NCBI GenBank assembly: GCA_016787805.1
Contig: JAEUTY010000012.1
Coordinates: 1-64,000, forward strand
Source of the DNA: Flavobacterium sp.
GTDB taxonomy: Bacteria; Bacteroidota; Bacteroidia; Flavobacteriales; Flavobacteriaceae
Direction: 5' to 3'
DNA length: 64,000 nt
The position numbers were made by a program, and so were the translations under genes. The notes beneath the pieces were generated by a model that saw only the letters and a list, made by a program, of their open reading frames with translations, was not told the DNA's origin and searched no databases. Numbering within the stretch: position 1 is the stretch's first letter; every line of letters starts with the position of its first letter. This document shows positions 9,304-17,795 of the stretch, one piece after another.

Positions 9304-9344
9304 CAAATGTAAGATGGAAACTTTTAACACCAAAATAGTTTCCA
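9304..9344 (-). promoter_or_regulatory. Promoter and operator of the efflux operon
   Basis: On the minus strand a -33 TTTG (9331-9334) sits 19 bp from the -7 box TACATTTG (9304-9311), a full match to the Bacteroidetes promoter layout. TGGAAACT (9315-9322) and AGTTTCCA (9337-9344) form a perfect 8-bp inverted repeat that brackets the -33 element and part of the spacer. That is where a TetR dimer would block polymerase. Promoter call strong; operator assignment inferred. Confidence 0.7.
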
Positions 9345-9420
9345 AAGTATTTACATAAATTTAACATTTGATTTGCAAAGTGAAACTACAATTTTGAACT
9401 TCGGATAACTAATTTATGTG

Positions 9421-9428
9421 TAGCTTTG
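9421..9428 (+). promoter_or_regulatory. Promoter of the polyprenyl synthetase gene, -7 box TAGCTTTG
   Basis: TAGCTTTG matches TAnnTTTG and lies 31 bp before the ATG at 9460. The -33 region is weak; the nearest TTTTG is at 9392-9396, a few bases too far upstream. Confidence 0.5.
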
Positions 9429-9459
9429 CATAACAAAATCCGCAATTACAATCTTTTAT

Positions 9460-10434
9460 ATGCGTCCAATAGCCCACTATCAAGAACTAATTTCCAATTA
9501 CTTTAACGAATTAGCTTTGGCTAAAGAACCCAAAAATTTGTACGAACCGATTGAATACATTTTGCATTTGGGTGGAAAACGCATGCGTCCGGTTTTGACC
9601 CTAATGGCAACAGAAGTTTTTGATGTAGATTGTAAAGAAGCATTGGCGGCAGCTACAGCTGTGGAAGTTTTTCATAATTTTTCGTTGGTTCACGATGATA
9701 TTATGGACGATGCACCACTGCGAAGAGGCAACGAAACAGTTCACGAAAAATGGGATGTTAATACTGGAATTCTTTCGGGCGATGCGATGCTAATTTTAGC
9801 GTACCAACATTTTGAAGAATACGAACCAGTAATTTTTAGTCGTTTAGCCAAATTGTTTAGCAAAACGGCTCTAGAAGTTTGCGAAGGTCAACAGTACGAC
9901 GTTGATTTTGAAACACGCGACGATGTAACGATTCCCGAATACCTGAAAATGATCGAATATAAAACCGCAGTTTTGGTCGGCGCAGCCATGAAAATGGGAG
10001 CAATTGTGGCAAAAACTTCGGAAGAAAACGCCAATTTGATTTATGATTTTGGATTGAATTTGGGAATTGCGTTTCAATTGCAAGACGATTATTTAGACGC
10101 TTTTGGAAATCCAGAAACCTTCGGCAAACAAGTGGGTGGTGATATTATTGAGAACAAAAAAACGTATTTGTATTTGAAAGCGATGGAGTTTTCGGATGCC
10201 AATGAAAACGAGCAATTGTCGCATTTGTTTTCGATACAACCGGATGATAATACGGACAAAATTAATTCGGTAAAAGAAATTTTCATCTCAACTGGATCCG
10301 CAGAATCTACTCAAAAAGCCATTCAAGAATATACATTTAAAGCTTTTGAAACACTTGAAAAAATGAGTATTTCAGAAGATAAGAAATTAATGCTACGAAT
10401 GTTTGGCGAAAAATTGATGAATCGTAATGTGTAA
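9460..10434 (+). CDS. Trans-polyprenyl diphosphate synthase
   Basis: All-alpha prenyltransferase that condenses IPP with allylic diphosphates. Both aspartate-rich motifs are present: HDDIMDD near residue 78 and QDDYLD near residue 208. The substrate-binding GGKRMRP segment is near residue 44. The 324-residue length fits long-chain synthases (menaquinone side chain) and also FPP/GGPP synthases, and the product chain length cannot be decided from the sequence alone. A short gene of unknown function follows. Confidence 0.9.
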   Translation: MRPIAHYQELISNYFNELALAKEPKNLYEPIEYILHLGGKRMRPVLTLMATEVFDVDCKEALAAATAVEVFHNFSLVHDDIMDDAPLRRGNETVHEKWDVNTGILSGDAMLILAYQHFEEYEPVIFSRLAKLFSKTALEVCEGQQYDVDFETRDDVTIPEYLKMIEYKTAVLVGAAMKMGAIVAKTSEENANLIYDFGLNLGIAFQLQDDYLDAFGNPETFGKQVGGDIIENKKTYLYLKAMEFSDANENEQLSHLFSIQPDDNTDKINSVKEIFISTGSAESTQKAIQEYTFKAFETLEKMSISEDKKLMLRMFGEKLMNRNV

Positions 10435-10446
10435 TCAATATCAAAA

Positions 10447-10526
10447 ATCAATGTCAATGACAAAATTCAATAAAAATATTTTAAATTGTCATTGCCATTG
10501 CCATTGTAATTGCCATTGTCATTGAA
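10447..10526 (+). repeat. Hexamer repeat (ATTGYC x7) with facing inverted copy
   Basis: Seven consecutive hexamers of the form ATTGCC/ATTGTC/ATTGTA/ATTGAA run from 10485 to 10526. Upstream, CAATGTCAATGAC (about 10450-10462) is nearly complementary to GTCATTGCCATTG inside the tract, so the transcript can fold into a hairpin. It lies between the polyprenyl synthetase stop and the next ATG and could act as an attenuator or be inert repeat DNA. Confidence 0.7.
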
Positions 10527-10539
10527 ATTAAACTTAACT

Positions 10540-10890
10540 ATGTATGTAGCTCCAACATCAACGGATCATTTACTATCGGAAGCGGAAAAAGAAAATCTGT
10601 ATCAAAAACTAATTGAGCAAATTAACAAAGATTTTAATTTGGCCAACGAGCCTATCGACTTTCATCATTCCACAACTCCACAGGAGTTAAAAGTACAATT
10701 ACACGAAAAAATCTACCGACTCATTCAATACAAATTTGCCGAATATTTGAATTTGCTTTACATTATTGATGTTCCTGAAAACCAAGTCAAACAACTGGAT
10801 GGTTCAGATATAATAGAGCTTTCCGAACAAGTTGCCTTTTTGATTTTGAAAAGAGAATGGATGAAAGTTTGGTTCAGAAATCGCTATTAA
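10540..10890 (+). CDS. Conserved small protein of unknown function
   Basis: A 116-residue acidic, helical, soluble protein. I do not recognise a named domain. The ATG at 10540 (MYVAPTSTDHLL) is preferred over an upstream TTG at 10510, which lies inside the hexamer repeat. The C-terminus ends in a basic-aromatic WMKVWFRNRY. It follows the polyprenyl synthetase and its stop overlaps the stop of the convergent barrel gene. No role is proposed. Confidence 0.75.
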   Translation: MYVAPTSTDHLLSEAEKENLYQKLIEQINKDFNLANEPIDFHHSTTPQELKVQLHEKIYRLIQYKFAEYLNLLYIIDVPENQVKQLDGSDIIELSEQVAFLILKREWMKVWFRNRY

Positions 10891-11405
10891 AAAACTATAT
10901 TCACAAACGGAATAATCGGACTTGAGTACACACTTTTGTCTTCATCATAAAGAAAATTATACTTGGCTCCAATCGAAATCTTCTTGGCAATAGTATAGCC
11001 TGCACCCACAAACAAAGCTGAATCCCAATAACTATTTTTGACTTCAACAGCATTGGCTTCAGTAGTTGTATTTACTCTAAGTTGAGCAAATTCCAACTGG
11101 GTTTGTAAATTGGAAATCGGAGTGTAAAATCCGAGTAAATTGGCACCAAAAGTGGTTGTGTTTTGTAGGTTTTTCACTTTATTATAACTTCCTTGAATTC
11201 CAGCGCCAAACGAAATTTTTTCTGAGACTTTGTAGGTTAAATTGGGCGCCAAACTCAAACTCGTTCCGCCTACAAAATTGAGCCCAAAACCACAGCCAAA
11301 TTTTAGTTTTTTTTCTTTTGGAAGGCTGTCATTTGAAGTTTGTGCAGTCAAAAGCGACGCAAATGAAAATAGAAGTAAGCAAAACAAGATATTGAAATTT
11401 TTCAT
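10887..11405 (-). CDS. Small outer-membrane beta-barrel protein, paralog A
   Basis: 172 residues: a signal peptide (to about residue 21, LLTAQ), then amphipathic strands rich in Gly/aromatics (LKFGCGFGLNFVGGTSLSLAP, and IGAKYNFLYD near the C-terminus) ending in phenylalanine, as barrel proteins do. It is clearly paralogous to the next gene, sharing the order of strands and the endings (YDEDKSVYSSPIIPFVNIVF versus YQDDKGVYGDAIMPFIRVYF). The two are 9 bp apart and co-oriented. Function unknown; possibly a porin-like or OmpW/opacity-like protein. Confidence 0.75.
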   Translation of the reverse strand: MKNFNILFCLLLFSFASLLTAQTSNDSLPKEKKLKFGCGFGLNFVGGTSLSLAPNLTYKVSEKISFGAGIQGSYNKVKNLQNTTTFGANLLGFYTPISNLQTQLEFAQLRVNTTTEANAVEVKNSYWDSALFVGAGYTIAKKISIGAKYNFLYDEDKSVYSSPIIPFVNIVF

Positions 11406-11414
11406 AAAAATGAT

Positions 11415-11957
11415 TTAAAAATAAACTCTAATAAAAGGCATTATTGCATCTCCATACACGCCTTTGTCATCTTGGTAAAGTAAGTTGTATCGTGCGCCAA
11501 TTGTTACTCCATTCATATGATAACCTGCACCGAGAAACAATCCAGTATTCCAAAAATCATTTGTTTTAATAGAGGAATTGTCATAATTCAAGTTAACCCG
11601 TAATTGCTCTATTTCTAATGAGACTTGTATTTGATCTATTGGTTTTGCTAACCCAATAATACTTCCACCATACATACTTGAGGAATACAACTCTTTTTGT
11701 TTCAAATAACTGTATTGAACACCTAAACCTGCCGAAAAATACTGGTTGAAATTGTAAATTCCACTCGGCGCAATCGAAATATTAGTGAAACCATTGCCAA
11801 TCCCTAAACCAATTCCGCCGCCAAATTGCACTTTTTTCCAAAAACTATTCTGACCTTGCTGAGGTGGTGCATCTTGTGCCAAAACAGTCAATTTCATTAG
11901 TAAAAAAACAGTAAATGTTAATCTTTTGATAAAAACAAGTAATACTTTCGTTTTCAT
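11415..11957 (-). CDS. Small outer-membrane beta-barrel protein, paralog B
   Basis: 180 residues with an N-terminal hydrophobic signal (FTVFLLMKLTVLAQ) and the same barrel pattern as the gene downstream, for example VQFGGGIGLGIGNGFTNIS and the final IMPFIRVYF. It is the first gene of the pair and is divergent from sucA. It most likely arose by tandem duplication. No ligand or substrate can be read from the sequence. Confidence 0.75.
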   Translation of the reverse strand: MKTKVLLVFIKRLTFTVFLLMKLTVLAQDAPPQQGQNSFWKKVQFGGGIGLGIGNGFTNISIAPSGIYNFNQYFSAGLGVQYSYLKQKELYSSSMYGGSIIGLAKPIDQIQVSLEIEQLRVNLNYDNSSIKTNDFWNTGLFLGAGYHMNGVTIGARYNLLYQDDKGVYGDAIMPFIRVYF

Positions 11958-12001
11958 GCGGATATGTATAGTTAATTAGCGACATAAAAGTAGTAAAAAC
12001 A

Positions 12002-12032
12002 TTGAAAGATTGTTAGATTTATTTTACTTTTG
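12002..12032 (+). promoter_or_regulatory. sucA promoter
   Basis: TACTTTTG (12025-12032) matches the -7 consensus, and a TTG at 12002-12004 lies 20 bp upstream as the -33 element. The leader to the ATG at 12072 is about 35 nt. Confidence 0.6.
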
Positions 12033-12071
12033 CATAAAATTTTCAACCACAACTGTACTTATATAAAAAAT

Positions 12072-14837
12072 ATGGATAGGTTTTCCTTTTTAAACGCAGC
12101 ACACACTCAATTTTTTGCCGATTTATACGAACAATATACTTCAAATCCGGATAGCGTAGAACCTAGTTGGAGAGCCTTTTTTCAAGGGTTCGATTTTGGA
12201 ATGGCAACCTACAATGAAGAGAATTTAGGCGAGCAAATTGTAACGTATGCATCTTCAGATAACAGCCAAGTTTCTGAAAAACTGCAAAAAGAATTCAATG
12301 TTTTGAAATTAATTGATGGTTATCGTTCACGCGGACACTTGTTTACTGAAACCAATCCAGTGCGCGATAGAAGAATATATACTCCCAATTTAGACATTGA
12401 AAACTTCGGATTATCGTCTGCTGATTTGGATACGGTTTTTGACGCTGCTAAAGTATTAGGTCATCAACCCAAAACCTTAAAAGAAATCATCGCACATCTC
12501 AAAAATGTATACTGCCAACACATTGGTATCGAATACATGTACATGAGAAAACCTGAGGTGATTCAGTGGATTCAAGACCGAATCAACGTCAACGATAATT
12601 TGCCAAACTTTGATGCCGATAGAAAAAAACACATCCTTGGAAAATTGAACGAAGCGGTTTCGTTTGAAAATTTCCTTCATACGAAATATGTAGGTCAAAA
12701 ACGTTTCTCACTCGAAGGTGGTGAAAGTTTGATTCCAGCTTTGGACGCTGTAATTGAATCGGCAGCCGAAAAAGGCGTAGAGCATTTCGTAATGGGAATG
12801 GCACACCGCGGACGTTTGAACGTATTAGCCAATATCTTCGGAAAAGCCACACAAGATATTTTCTCCGAATTTGACGGAAAAGACTACGATAAAGAATATT
12901 TCGATGGCGATGTAAAATACCATCTAGGTTTGACTTCGGAAAGAAAAACCAAATCAGGTAAAAAAATCAACATCAATTTAGCGCCGAATCCTTCACATTT
13001 GGAAACCGTTGGCGCTGTTATTGAAGGAATTACGCGTGCCAAACAAGACAAATATTTCCCAGACGATTTTTCTAAAGTATTGCCAATTGCCGTTCATGGT
13101 GATGCCGCTGTAGCCGGACAAGGAATTGTGTATGAAATTGTGCAAATGGCGCAATTGGACGGTTACAAAACAGGAGGAACGATTCACATTGTAATCAATA
13201 ACCAAGTTGGATTTACCACAAATTACCAAGACGCGCGTTCGTCGGTTTATTGTACTGATGTTGCCAAAGTAACCTTGTCTCCAGTACTTCATGTCAATGC
13301 AGACGATGCTGAAGCAGTAGTTCATGCCATGTTGTTTGCCTTAGATTTCCGTATGCAATTCGGGCGCGACGTGTTCATCGATTTGTTAGGCTACAGAAAA
13401 TACGGTCACAACGAAGGTGATGAACCTCGTTTTACACAACCGGTTTTATATAAAATTATTGCAAAACACCGCAATCCAAGAGATATTTATGCTGAAAAAC
13501 TCATCACCGATGGAATAGTTGACGCAGCATACATCACCAAAATCGAAAACGAATACAAAGACAAATTAGACGAAAATCTGCAAGCTTCGCGTAAAAAAGA
13601 TTTAACCATCATCAAACCATTCATGCAAGATGAATGGAAAGGTTTTGAGCAAGTTTCGGATGATGAAATGTTGAAAAAAGTCGATACCAAATTCGATCGT
13701 AAAAAATTGGATCAAATTATTGATACGGTTTCAACTTTGCCTTCAGACAAAAAATTCATCAGCAAAATTTCAAAAATTGTTTCCGACAGAAAAACAATGT
13801 ACGACAACAACGCGATCGATTGGGGAACAGCCGAAACCTTGGCGTATGGTTCACTTTTGACAGAAGGTTACGACATTCGTGTTTCAGGTCAAGACGTTGA
13901 AAGAGGAACTTTTTCGCACCGTCATGCAGTAGTGAAAGTTGAAGACAGCGAAGAGGAAGTAATTTTACTCAACGGATTAAAAGATAAAAAAGGAAAATTC
14001 AATATATTCAACTCGTTCCTTTCAGAATACGGCGTGCTTGGTTTTGACTATGGTTATGCGTTGGCCAATCCAAATGCCTTAACGATTTGGGAAGCTCAGT
14101 TTGGAGATTTCTCTAACGGAGCTCAAATCATGATCGACCAATACATTTCGTGTGGCGAAGACAAATGGAACAACCAAAACGGAATCGTATTGTTATTGCC
14201 TCACGGTTACGAAGGTCAAGGTGCCGAGCACTCGTCGGCGCGTATGGAACGCTACTTGCAATTATGTGCTCGTCACAACATGTACGTAGCCGATTGTACC
14301 ACGCCAGCCAACTTCTTTCACTTGTTGCGTAGACAAATGAAAACCAAATTCCGCAAACCATTAGTGGTGTTTTCACCCAAAAGTTTGTTGCGTCACCCAT
14401 TGTGCGTTTCTACGGTGGATGAATTAGCCAAAGGACAATTCCAAGAAACCATTGATGATGCTTCAGTGGATAAGAAAAAAGTAAAAACAGTGGTTTTCTG
14501 TACGGGTAAATTCTACTACGATATTTTAGCCGAAAGAGAGAATTTAGGCCGAAATGACGTAGCTTTGGTACGTATTGAACAATTGTTTCCGCTACCAGTA
14601 GAGCAATTAAAAGCGATTATTAAGAGTTATCCAAACGCTGACGATTTTGTTTGGGCACAAGAAGAACCAAAAAACATGGGCGCTTACGGTTATATGTTGA
14701 TGAATTTCGATTTGGTTCCATGGCGTTTGGCATCGTTAAAAGCGTACGCAGCACCAGCAGCCGGAAGTCACACGCGTGATAGAAGACGTCATGCCGATGC
14801 GATTCGAATGGTTTTTGATAAAAATTTATTTAGATAA
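12072..14837 (+). CDS. sucA: 2-oxoglutarate dehydrogenase E1 component
   Basis: Thiamine-diphosphate decarboxylase subunit of the TCA-cycle 2-oxoglutarate dehydrogenase complex (921 residues, full length). The N-terminal E1 signature (FFADLYEQYTSNPDSVEPSW), HRGRLNVLAN, the ThDP site GDAAVAGQGIVYE to NNQVGFTTN, and the C-terminal transketolase-like half (GYGLGFDYGYA-type region, then HGYEGQGAEHSSAR) are visible. The ATG at 12072 (MDRFSFLNAAH) is chosen over an in-frame start at 12030 that falls inside the promoter. The E2 gene follows after 206 bp that contain repeat elements. Confidence 0.96.
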   Translation: MDRFSFLNAAHTQFFADLYEQYTSNPDSVEPSWRAFFQGFDFGMATYNEENLGEQIVTYASSDNSQVSEKLQKEFNVLKLIDGYRSRGHLFTETNPVRDRRIYTPNLDIENFGLSSADLDTVFDAAKVLGHQPKTLKEIIAHLKNVYCQHIGIEYMYMRKPEVIQWIQDRINVNDNLPNFDADRKKHILGKLNEAVSFENFLHTKYVGQKRFSLEGGESLIPALDAVIESAAEKGVEHFVMGMAHRGRLNVLANIFGKATQDIFSEFDGKDYDKEYFDGDVKYHLGLTSERKTKSGKKININLAPNPSHLETVGAVIEGITRAKQDKYFPDDFSKVLPIAVHGDAAVAGQGIVYEIVQMAQLDGYKTGGTIHIVINNQVGFTTNYQDARSSVYCTDVAKVTLSPVLHVNADDAEAVVHAMLFALDFRMQFGRDVFIDLLGYRKYGHNEGDEPRFTQPVLYKIIAKHRNPRDIYAEKLITDGIVDAAYITKIENEYKDKLDENLQASRKKDLTIIKPFMQDEWKGFEQVSDDEMLKKVDTKFDRKKLDQIIDTVSTLPSDKKFISKISKIVSDRKTMYDNNAIDWGTAETLAYGSLLTEGYDIRVSGQDVERGTFSHRHAVVKVEDSEEEVILLNGLKDKKGKFNIFNSFLSEYGVLGFDYGYALANPNALTIWEAQFGDFSNGAQIMIDQYISCGEDKWNNQNGIVLLLPHGYEGQGAEHSSARMERYLQLCARHNMYVADCTTPANFFHLLRRQMKTKFRKPLVVFSPKSLLRHPLCVSTVDELAKGQFQETIDDASVDKKKVKTVVFCTGKFYYDILAERENLGRNDVALVRIEQLFPLPVEQLKAIIKSYPNADDFVWAQEEPKNMGAYGYMLMNFDLVPWRLASLKAYAAPAAGSHTRDRRRHADAIRMVFDKNLFR

Positions 14838-14863
14838 GTCATTGCGAGGAACGAAGCAATCTC
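14838..14863 (+). repeat. Interspersed GCGAGGAACGAAGCAAT repeat, copy 1
   Basis: GTCATTGCGAGGAACGAAG followed by CAATCTC lies directly after the sucA stop. A second, slightly diverged copy is at 45069-45097 in the island, also directly after a gene. Short elements of this kind recur across unrelated bacterial genomes. No function is claimed. Confidence 0.7.
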
Positions 14864-14884
14864 TTATTTTGGTAATTTTTATTT

Positions 14885-14985
14885 GAAGCTATTTCCCGCT
14901 TTTCGCAGTATCTTTTTTGTCAACCGTGTATGAGTCGAGAAACAATTGAATAACAAAAAAGGATACTTGCTTCAATCGGGGCTAG
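14885..14985 (-). ncRNA. Structured intergenic element, family member 2
   Basis: AGTATC-TTTTTTGT (14907-14920) pairs with ACAAAAAAGGATACT (14953-14967), and outer segments GAAGC/GCTTC and CCCG/CGGG also pair. Read on the minus strand it aligns in layout with the elements at 2404-2544 and 16372-16484 (TAG-CCC-GATTGAAG, then CCTTTTTTG, then CAAAAAAGAT, then GCGGGAA). It lies between sucA and sucB. It could be a processed RNA, a weak terminator or a mobile repeat. Confidence 0.55.
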
Positions 14986-15043
14986 AATTTAGTAGTAATA
15001 CACACATTTAAAATTTATAATTCATCATTTAAAATAATATACA

Positions 15044-16273
15044 ATGATTTTAGAAATGAAAGTGCCTTCTCCAGGCGAATCCATAAAAGAAGTTGAAATT
15101 GCAACTTGGTTAGTAAAAGACGGCGATTACGTTGAAAAAGACCAAGCCATTGCTGAGGTAGATTCAGACAAAGCTACATTGGAATTGCCAGCAGAAGCTA
15201 GTGGAATCATTACATTAAAAGCATCAGAAGGCGATGCAGTTGCGGTAGGTGCTGTAGTTTGTTTGATTGATACAGGTGCAGCTAAACCAAGCGGAAGTGC
15301 TCCAGCAGCCGAAGCAAAACCAGTTGCTGAAGCTCCAAAAGTTGAAGAAAAGAAGGCAGAAGCTCCAAAGGCAGCTCCAGTAGTAGAAAAAACGTATGCA
15401 ACTCAAGCGCCATCGCCAGCCGCTCGTAAAATATTGGATGAGAAAAATATCCAGCCAACGGATATTGTAGGAACTGGAAAAGGTGGAAGAATCACTAAAG
15501 AAGATGCAATAAATGCTGTGCCATCAATGGGAACACCAACAGGTGGAAATCGTGGTTCGGAACGCACTAAATTATCGATGTTGCGTCGTAAAGTAGCCGA
15601 AAGATTAGTGTCTGCCAAAAACGAAACTGCGATGTTGACTACTTTTAACGAAGTAGATATGACTGCGATTTACGATTTAAGAGCCGAATACAAAGACGCG
15701 TTCAAAGAAAAACACGGTTTAGGTTTAGGATTCATGTCGTTCTTCACCAAAGCGGTAACAAGAGCGTTACAATTGTTCCCAGATGTCAATTCAATGATTG
15801 ACGGTCAAGAAAAAATTTCGTATGATTTTTGCGATATTTCAGTAGCGGTTTCTGGACCAAAAGGTTTGATGGTTCCTGTAATGCGAAATGCAGAAACGTT
15901 GTCTTTCCGAGGTGTTGAAGCTGAAATCAAACGTTTGGCTTTGCGTGCTCGCGACGGACAAATCACTGTTGATGAAATGACGGGTGGAACATTCACCATT
16001 TCAAACGGAGGTGTTTTTGGAAGTATGTTGAGTACACCAATCATCAATCCCCCACAATCGGGAATTTTAGGGATGCACAATGTGGTGGAACGCCCAATTG
16101 TAAGAAACGGACAAATCGTAATTGCGCCAGTTATGTACGTAGCACTTTCGTACGATCACCGAATTATTGACGGAAGAGAATCAGTAGGTTTCTTAGTAGC
16201 GGTAAAAGAAGCGTTAGAAAATCCAGTAGAACATTTGATGGGTGGCAATGCTAAGAAAGCGTTAGAGTTATAA
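15044..16273 (+). CDS. sucB: 2-oxoglutarate dehydrogenase E2 (dihydrolipoyllysine succinyltransferase)
   Basis: Forms the core of the 2-oxoglutarate dehydrogenase complex. An N-terminal lipoyl domain carries the lipoylated lysine in DSDKATLE (near residue 43). A flexible Ala/Pro/Glu/Lys linker (about residues 80-120) follows, then a peripheral subunit-binding domain (PSPAARKILDEKNI), and a C-terminal acyltransferase domain with the catalytic SYDHRIIDGR. 409 residues, full length. It is co-oriented with sucA, and its own strong terminator follows. Confidence 0.96.
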   Translation: MILEMKVPSPGESIKEVEIATWLVKDGDYVEKDQAIAEVDSDKATLELPAEASGIITLKASEGDAVAVGAVVCLIDTGAAKPSGSAPAAEAKPVAEAPKVEEKKAEAPKAAPVVEKTYATQAPSPAARKILDEKNIQPTDIVGTGKGGRITKEDAINAVPSMGTPTGGNRGSERTKLSMLRRKVAERLVSAKNETAMLTTFNEVDMTAIYDLRAEYKDAFKEKHGLGLGFMSFFTKAVTRALQLFPDVNSMIDGQEKISYDFCDISVAVSGPKGLMVPVMRNAETLSFRGVEAEIKRLALRARDGQITVDEMTGGTFTISNGGVFGSMLSTPIINPPQSGILGMHNVVERPIVRNGQIVIAPVMYVALSYDHRIIDGRESVGFLVAVKEALENPVEHLMGGNAKKALEL

Positions 16274-16323
16274 ATTTCTATACTTATCAGGTTTCAAAGA
16301 CCTGTTAGTTTTTTATCAAATAC

Positions 16324-16356
16324 AATCCCGATTAGTAATTGAATCGGGATTTTTTG
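16324..16356 (+). terminator. sucB intrinsic terminator
   Basis: Perfect 10-bp stem AATCCCGATT (16324-16333) / AATCGGGATT (16342-16351) with an 8-nt loop, followed by a run of T. It starts 51 bp after the sucB stop. Confidence 0.9.
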
Positions 16357-16371
16357 TTTATTTGTAATTCC

Positions 16372-16484
16372 GCGTTAGGGATTGAAGAGGAAATCCTTTT
16401 TTGGTTTAATCAATTTTCAATTTCACTCATATCGACGAACCAAAAAAGATTGTAACGTAAAGCCCGACCCTTGTGGGAACGCCC
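16372..16484 (+). ncRNA. Structured intergenic element, family member 3
   Basis: Closing stem GCGTT (16372-16376) / AACGC (16479-16483); inner stem ATCC-TTTTTTGGTT (16393-16406) / AACCAAAAAAGAT (16438-16450); small CCC-ttgt-GGG hairpin near the 3' end. Same layout as the elements at 2404 and 14885. It lies between the sucB terminator and the MFS gene and could form part of the MFS leader. Confidence 0.55.
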
Positions 16485-16501
16485 AATAAAAAGAGAAAAC
16501 G

Positions 16502-17713
16502 ATGTCATCAAACAAAAAATCAGCAGCTATTGGATTCATCTTCATCACGATGTTGATTGACATTACAGGTTGGGGAATAATTATTCCGGTGATTCCGAAA
16601 TTGATTCAGGAATTGATTCATGGTGATGTGAGTGAAGCCGCTAAAATTGGGGGTTGGATTGCGTTTTCGTATGCCATTACACAGTTTGTTTTTTCGCCGA
16701 TTATTGGGAATTTGAGCGATAAGTTTGGTCGACGACCTATTATTTTGTTGTCGCTTTTTGCTTTTGGACTAGATTATATTTTATTGGCCTTAGCGCCAAC
16801 GATTACTTGGTTGTTTATAGGTCGAATTATAGCGGGAATTTCGGGTGCGAGTATCACTACAGCTTCGGCTTATATTGCTGATGTGAGCACGCCAGAAAAC
16901 CGCGCTAAAAACTTCGGAATGATTGGTGCCGCCTTTGGTTTGGGCTTTATTATTGGTCCGGTTATTGGCGGATTATTAGGACAATATGGATCGAGAGTTC
17001 CGTTTTATGCTGCGGCAGCTTTATGTATGTTGAACTTTTTATATGGTTATTTTATTTTACCCGAATCGTTATCCAAAGACAACCGTAGAGAATTCAGTTT
17101 GAAACGCGCCAATCCAATCGGTGCCTTTTTAAACTTGCGACGTTATCCGCAATTGATTGGTTTGGTGATTTCGATATTCTTATTGTATACCGCAGCGCAT
17201 GCAGTGCATAGCAATTGGAGTTATTATACCATTTACAAATTCAATTGGGATGAAAAGATGATTGGAATTTCGTTGGGAGCAATTGGATTATTAGTGGGTT
17301 TGGTGCAAGGTGTTTTGATTCGTTGGGTGAACCCAAAAATAGGAAACGAAAAAAGCATTTATGTGGGAATGGCGTTGTATACTTTGGGGATGATTTTGTT
17401 TGCGTTGGCCACAGAAAGTTGGATGTTGTTTCTGTTTTTGATTCCGTATTGCTTGGGAGGAATAGCCGGGCCAGCGATGCAAGCGGTGATTTCGGGGCAA
17501 GTTCCAGCCAATGAACAAGGCGAGATTCAGGGAACCTTATCGAGTTTGATGAGTGCCTCGGCGATTGTTGGACCACCTATGATGTCGACGGTTTTTTACT
17601 ATTTCACGCACAAAGAAGCACCTTTTCAATTTGCAGGAGCACCTTTTGTTTTAGGAGCGTTTTTTATGTTGGTAAGTACAGTAATTGCTTATTATTCTTT
17701 ACGAAAAAAATAG
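16502..17713 (+). CDS. MFS transporter, TetA/TCR-like drug:proton antiporter
   Basis: 403 residues with about 12 hydrophobic membrane segments. MFS motif A is GNLSDKFGRRPI (near residue 75) and the antiporter motif C is in TM5 (GAAFGLGFIIGPVIGG). Asp in the first helix (LIDITGWGIIIPVIP) corresponds to the conserved TetA Asp15 region. The family contains tetracycline pumps and many chromosomal proteins that give no tetracycline resistance, so resistance should not be assumed. It is a single gene with a strong terminator behind it. Confidence 0.88.
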   Translation: MSSNKKSAAIGFIFITMLIDITGWGIIIPVIPKLIQELIHGDVSEAAKIGGWIAFSYAITQFVFSPIIGNLSDKFGRRPIILLSLFAFGLDYILLALAPTITWLFIGRIIAGISGASITTASAYIADVSTPENRAKNFGMIGAAFGLGFIIGPVIGGLLGQYGSRVPFYAAAALCMLNFLYGYFILPESLSKDNRREFSLKRANPIGAFLNLRRYPQLIGLVISIFLLYTAAHAVHSNWSYYTIYKFNWDEKMIGISLGAIGLLVGLVQGVLIRWVNPKIGNEKSIYVGMALYTLGMILFALATESWMLFLFLIPYCLGGIAGPAMQAVISGQVPANEQGEIQGTLSSLMSASAIVGPPMMSTVFYYFTHKEAPFQFAGAPFVLGAFFMLVSTVIAYYSLRKK

Positions 17714-17733
17714 CACTACAATTATAAAAAGAT

Positions 17734-17781
17734 AAATCCCAAATTCCAGGTATCACAGGTTGGAATTTGGGATTTGTTTTT
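17734..17781. terminator. Bidirectional terminator between MFS and T9SS genes
   Basis: AAATCCCAAATTCCA (17734-17748) pairs perfectly over 15 bp with TGGAATTTGGGATTT (17761-17775). The plus strand continues with a six-T run and the minus strand is T-rich as well. It separates two convergent genes. Confidence 0.9.
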
Positions 17782-17795
17782 TGGAGTTTTTCCGT

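Noticed and set aside
17241..17576. 111-codon minus-strand ORF in the MFS gene
   Set aside because: Antisense shadow of a well-supported transporter gene.
16502..17713. Reading the MFS gene as a true tetracycline resistance determinant
   Set aside because: The family contains many chromosomal non-resistance pumps, and no TetR partner or mobile context is present.
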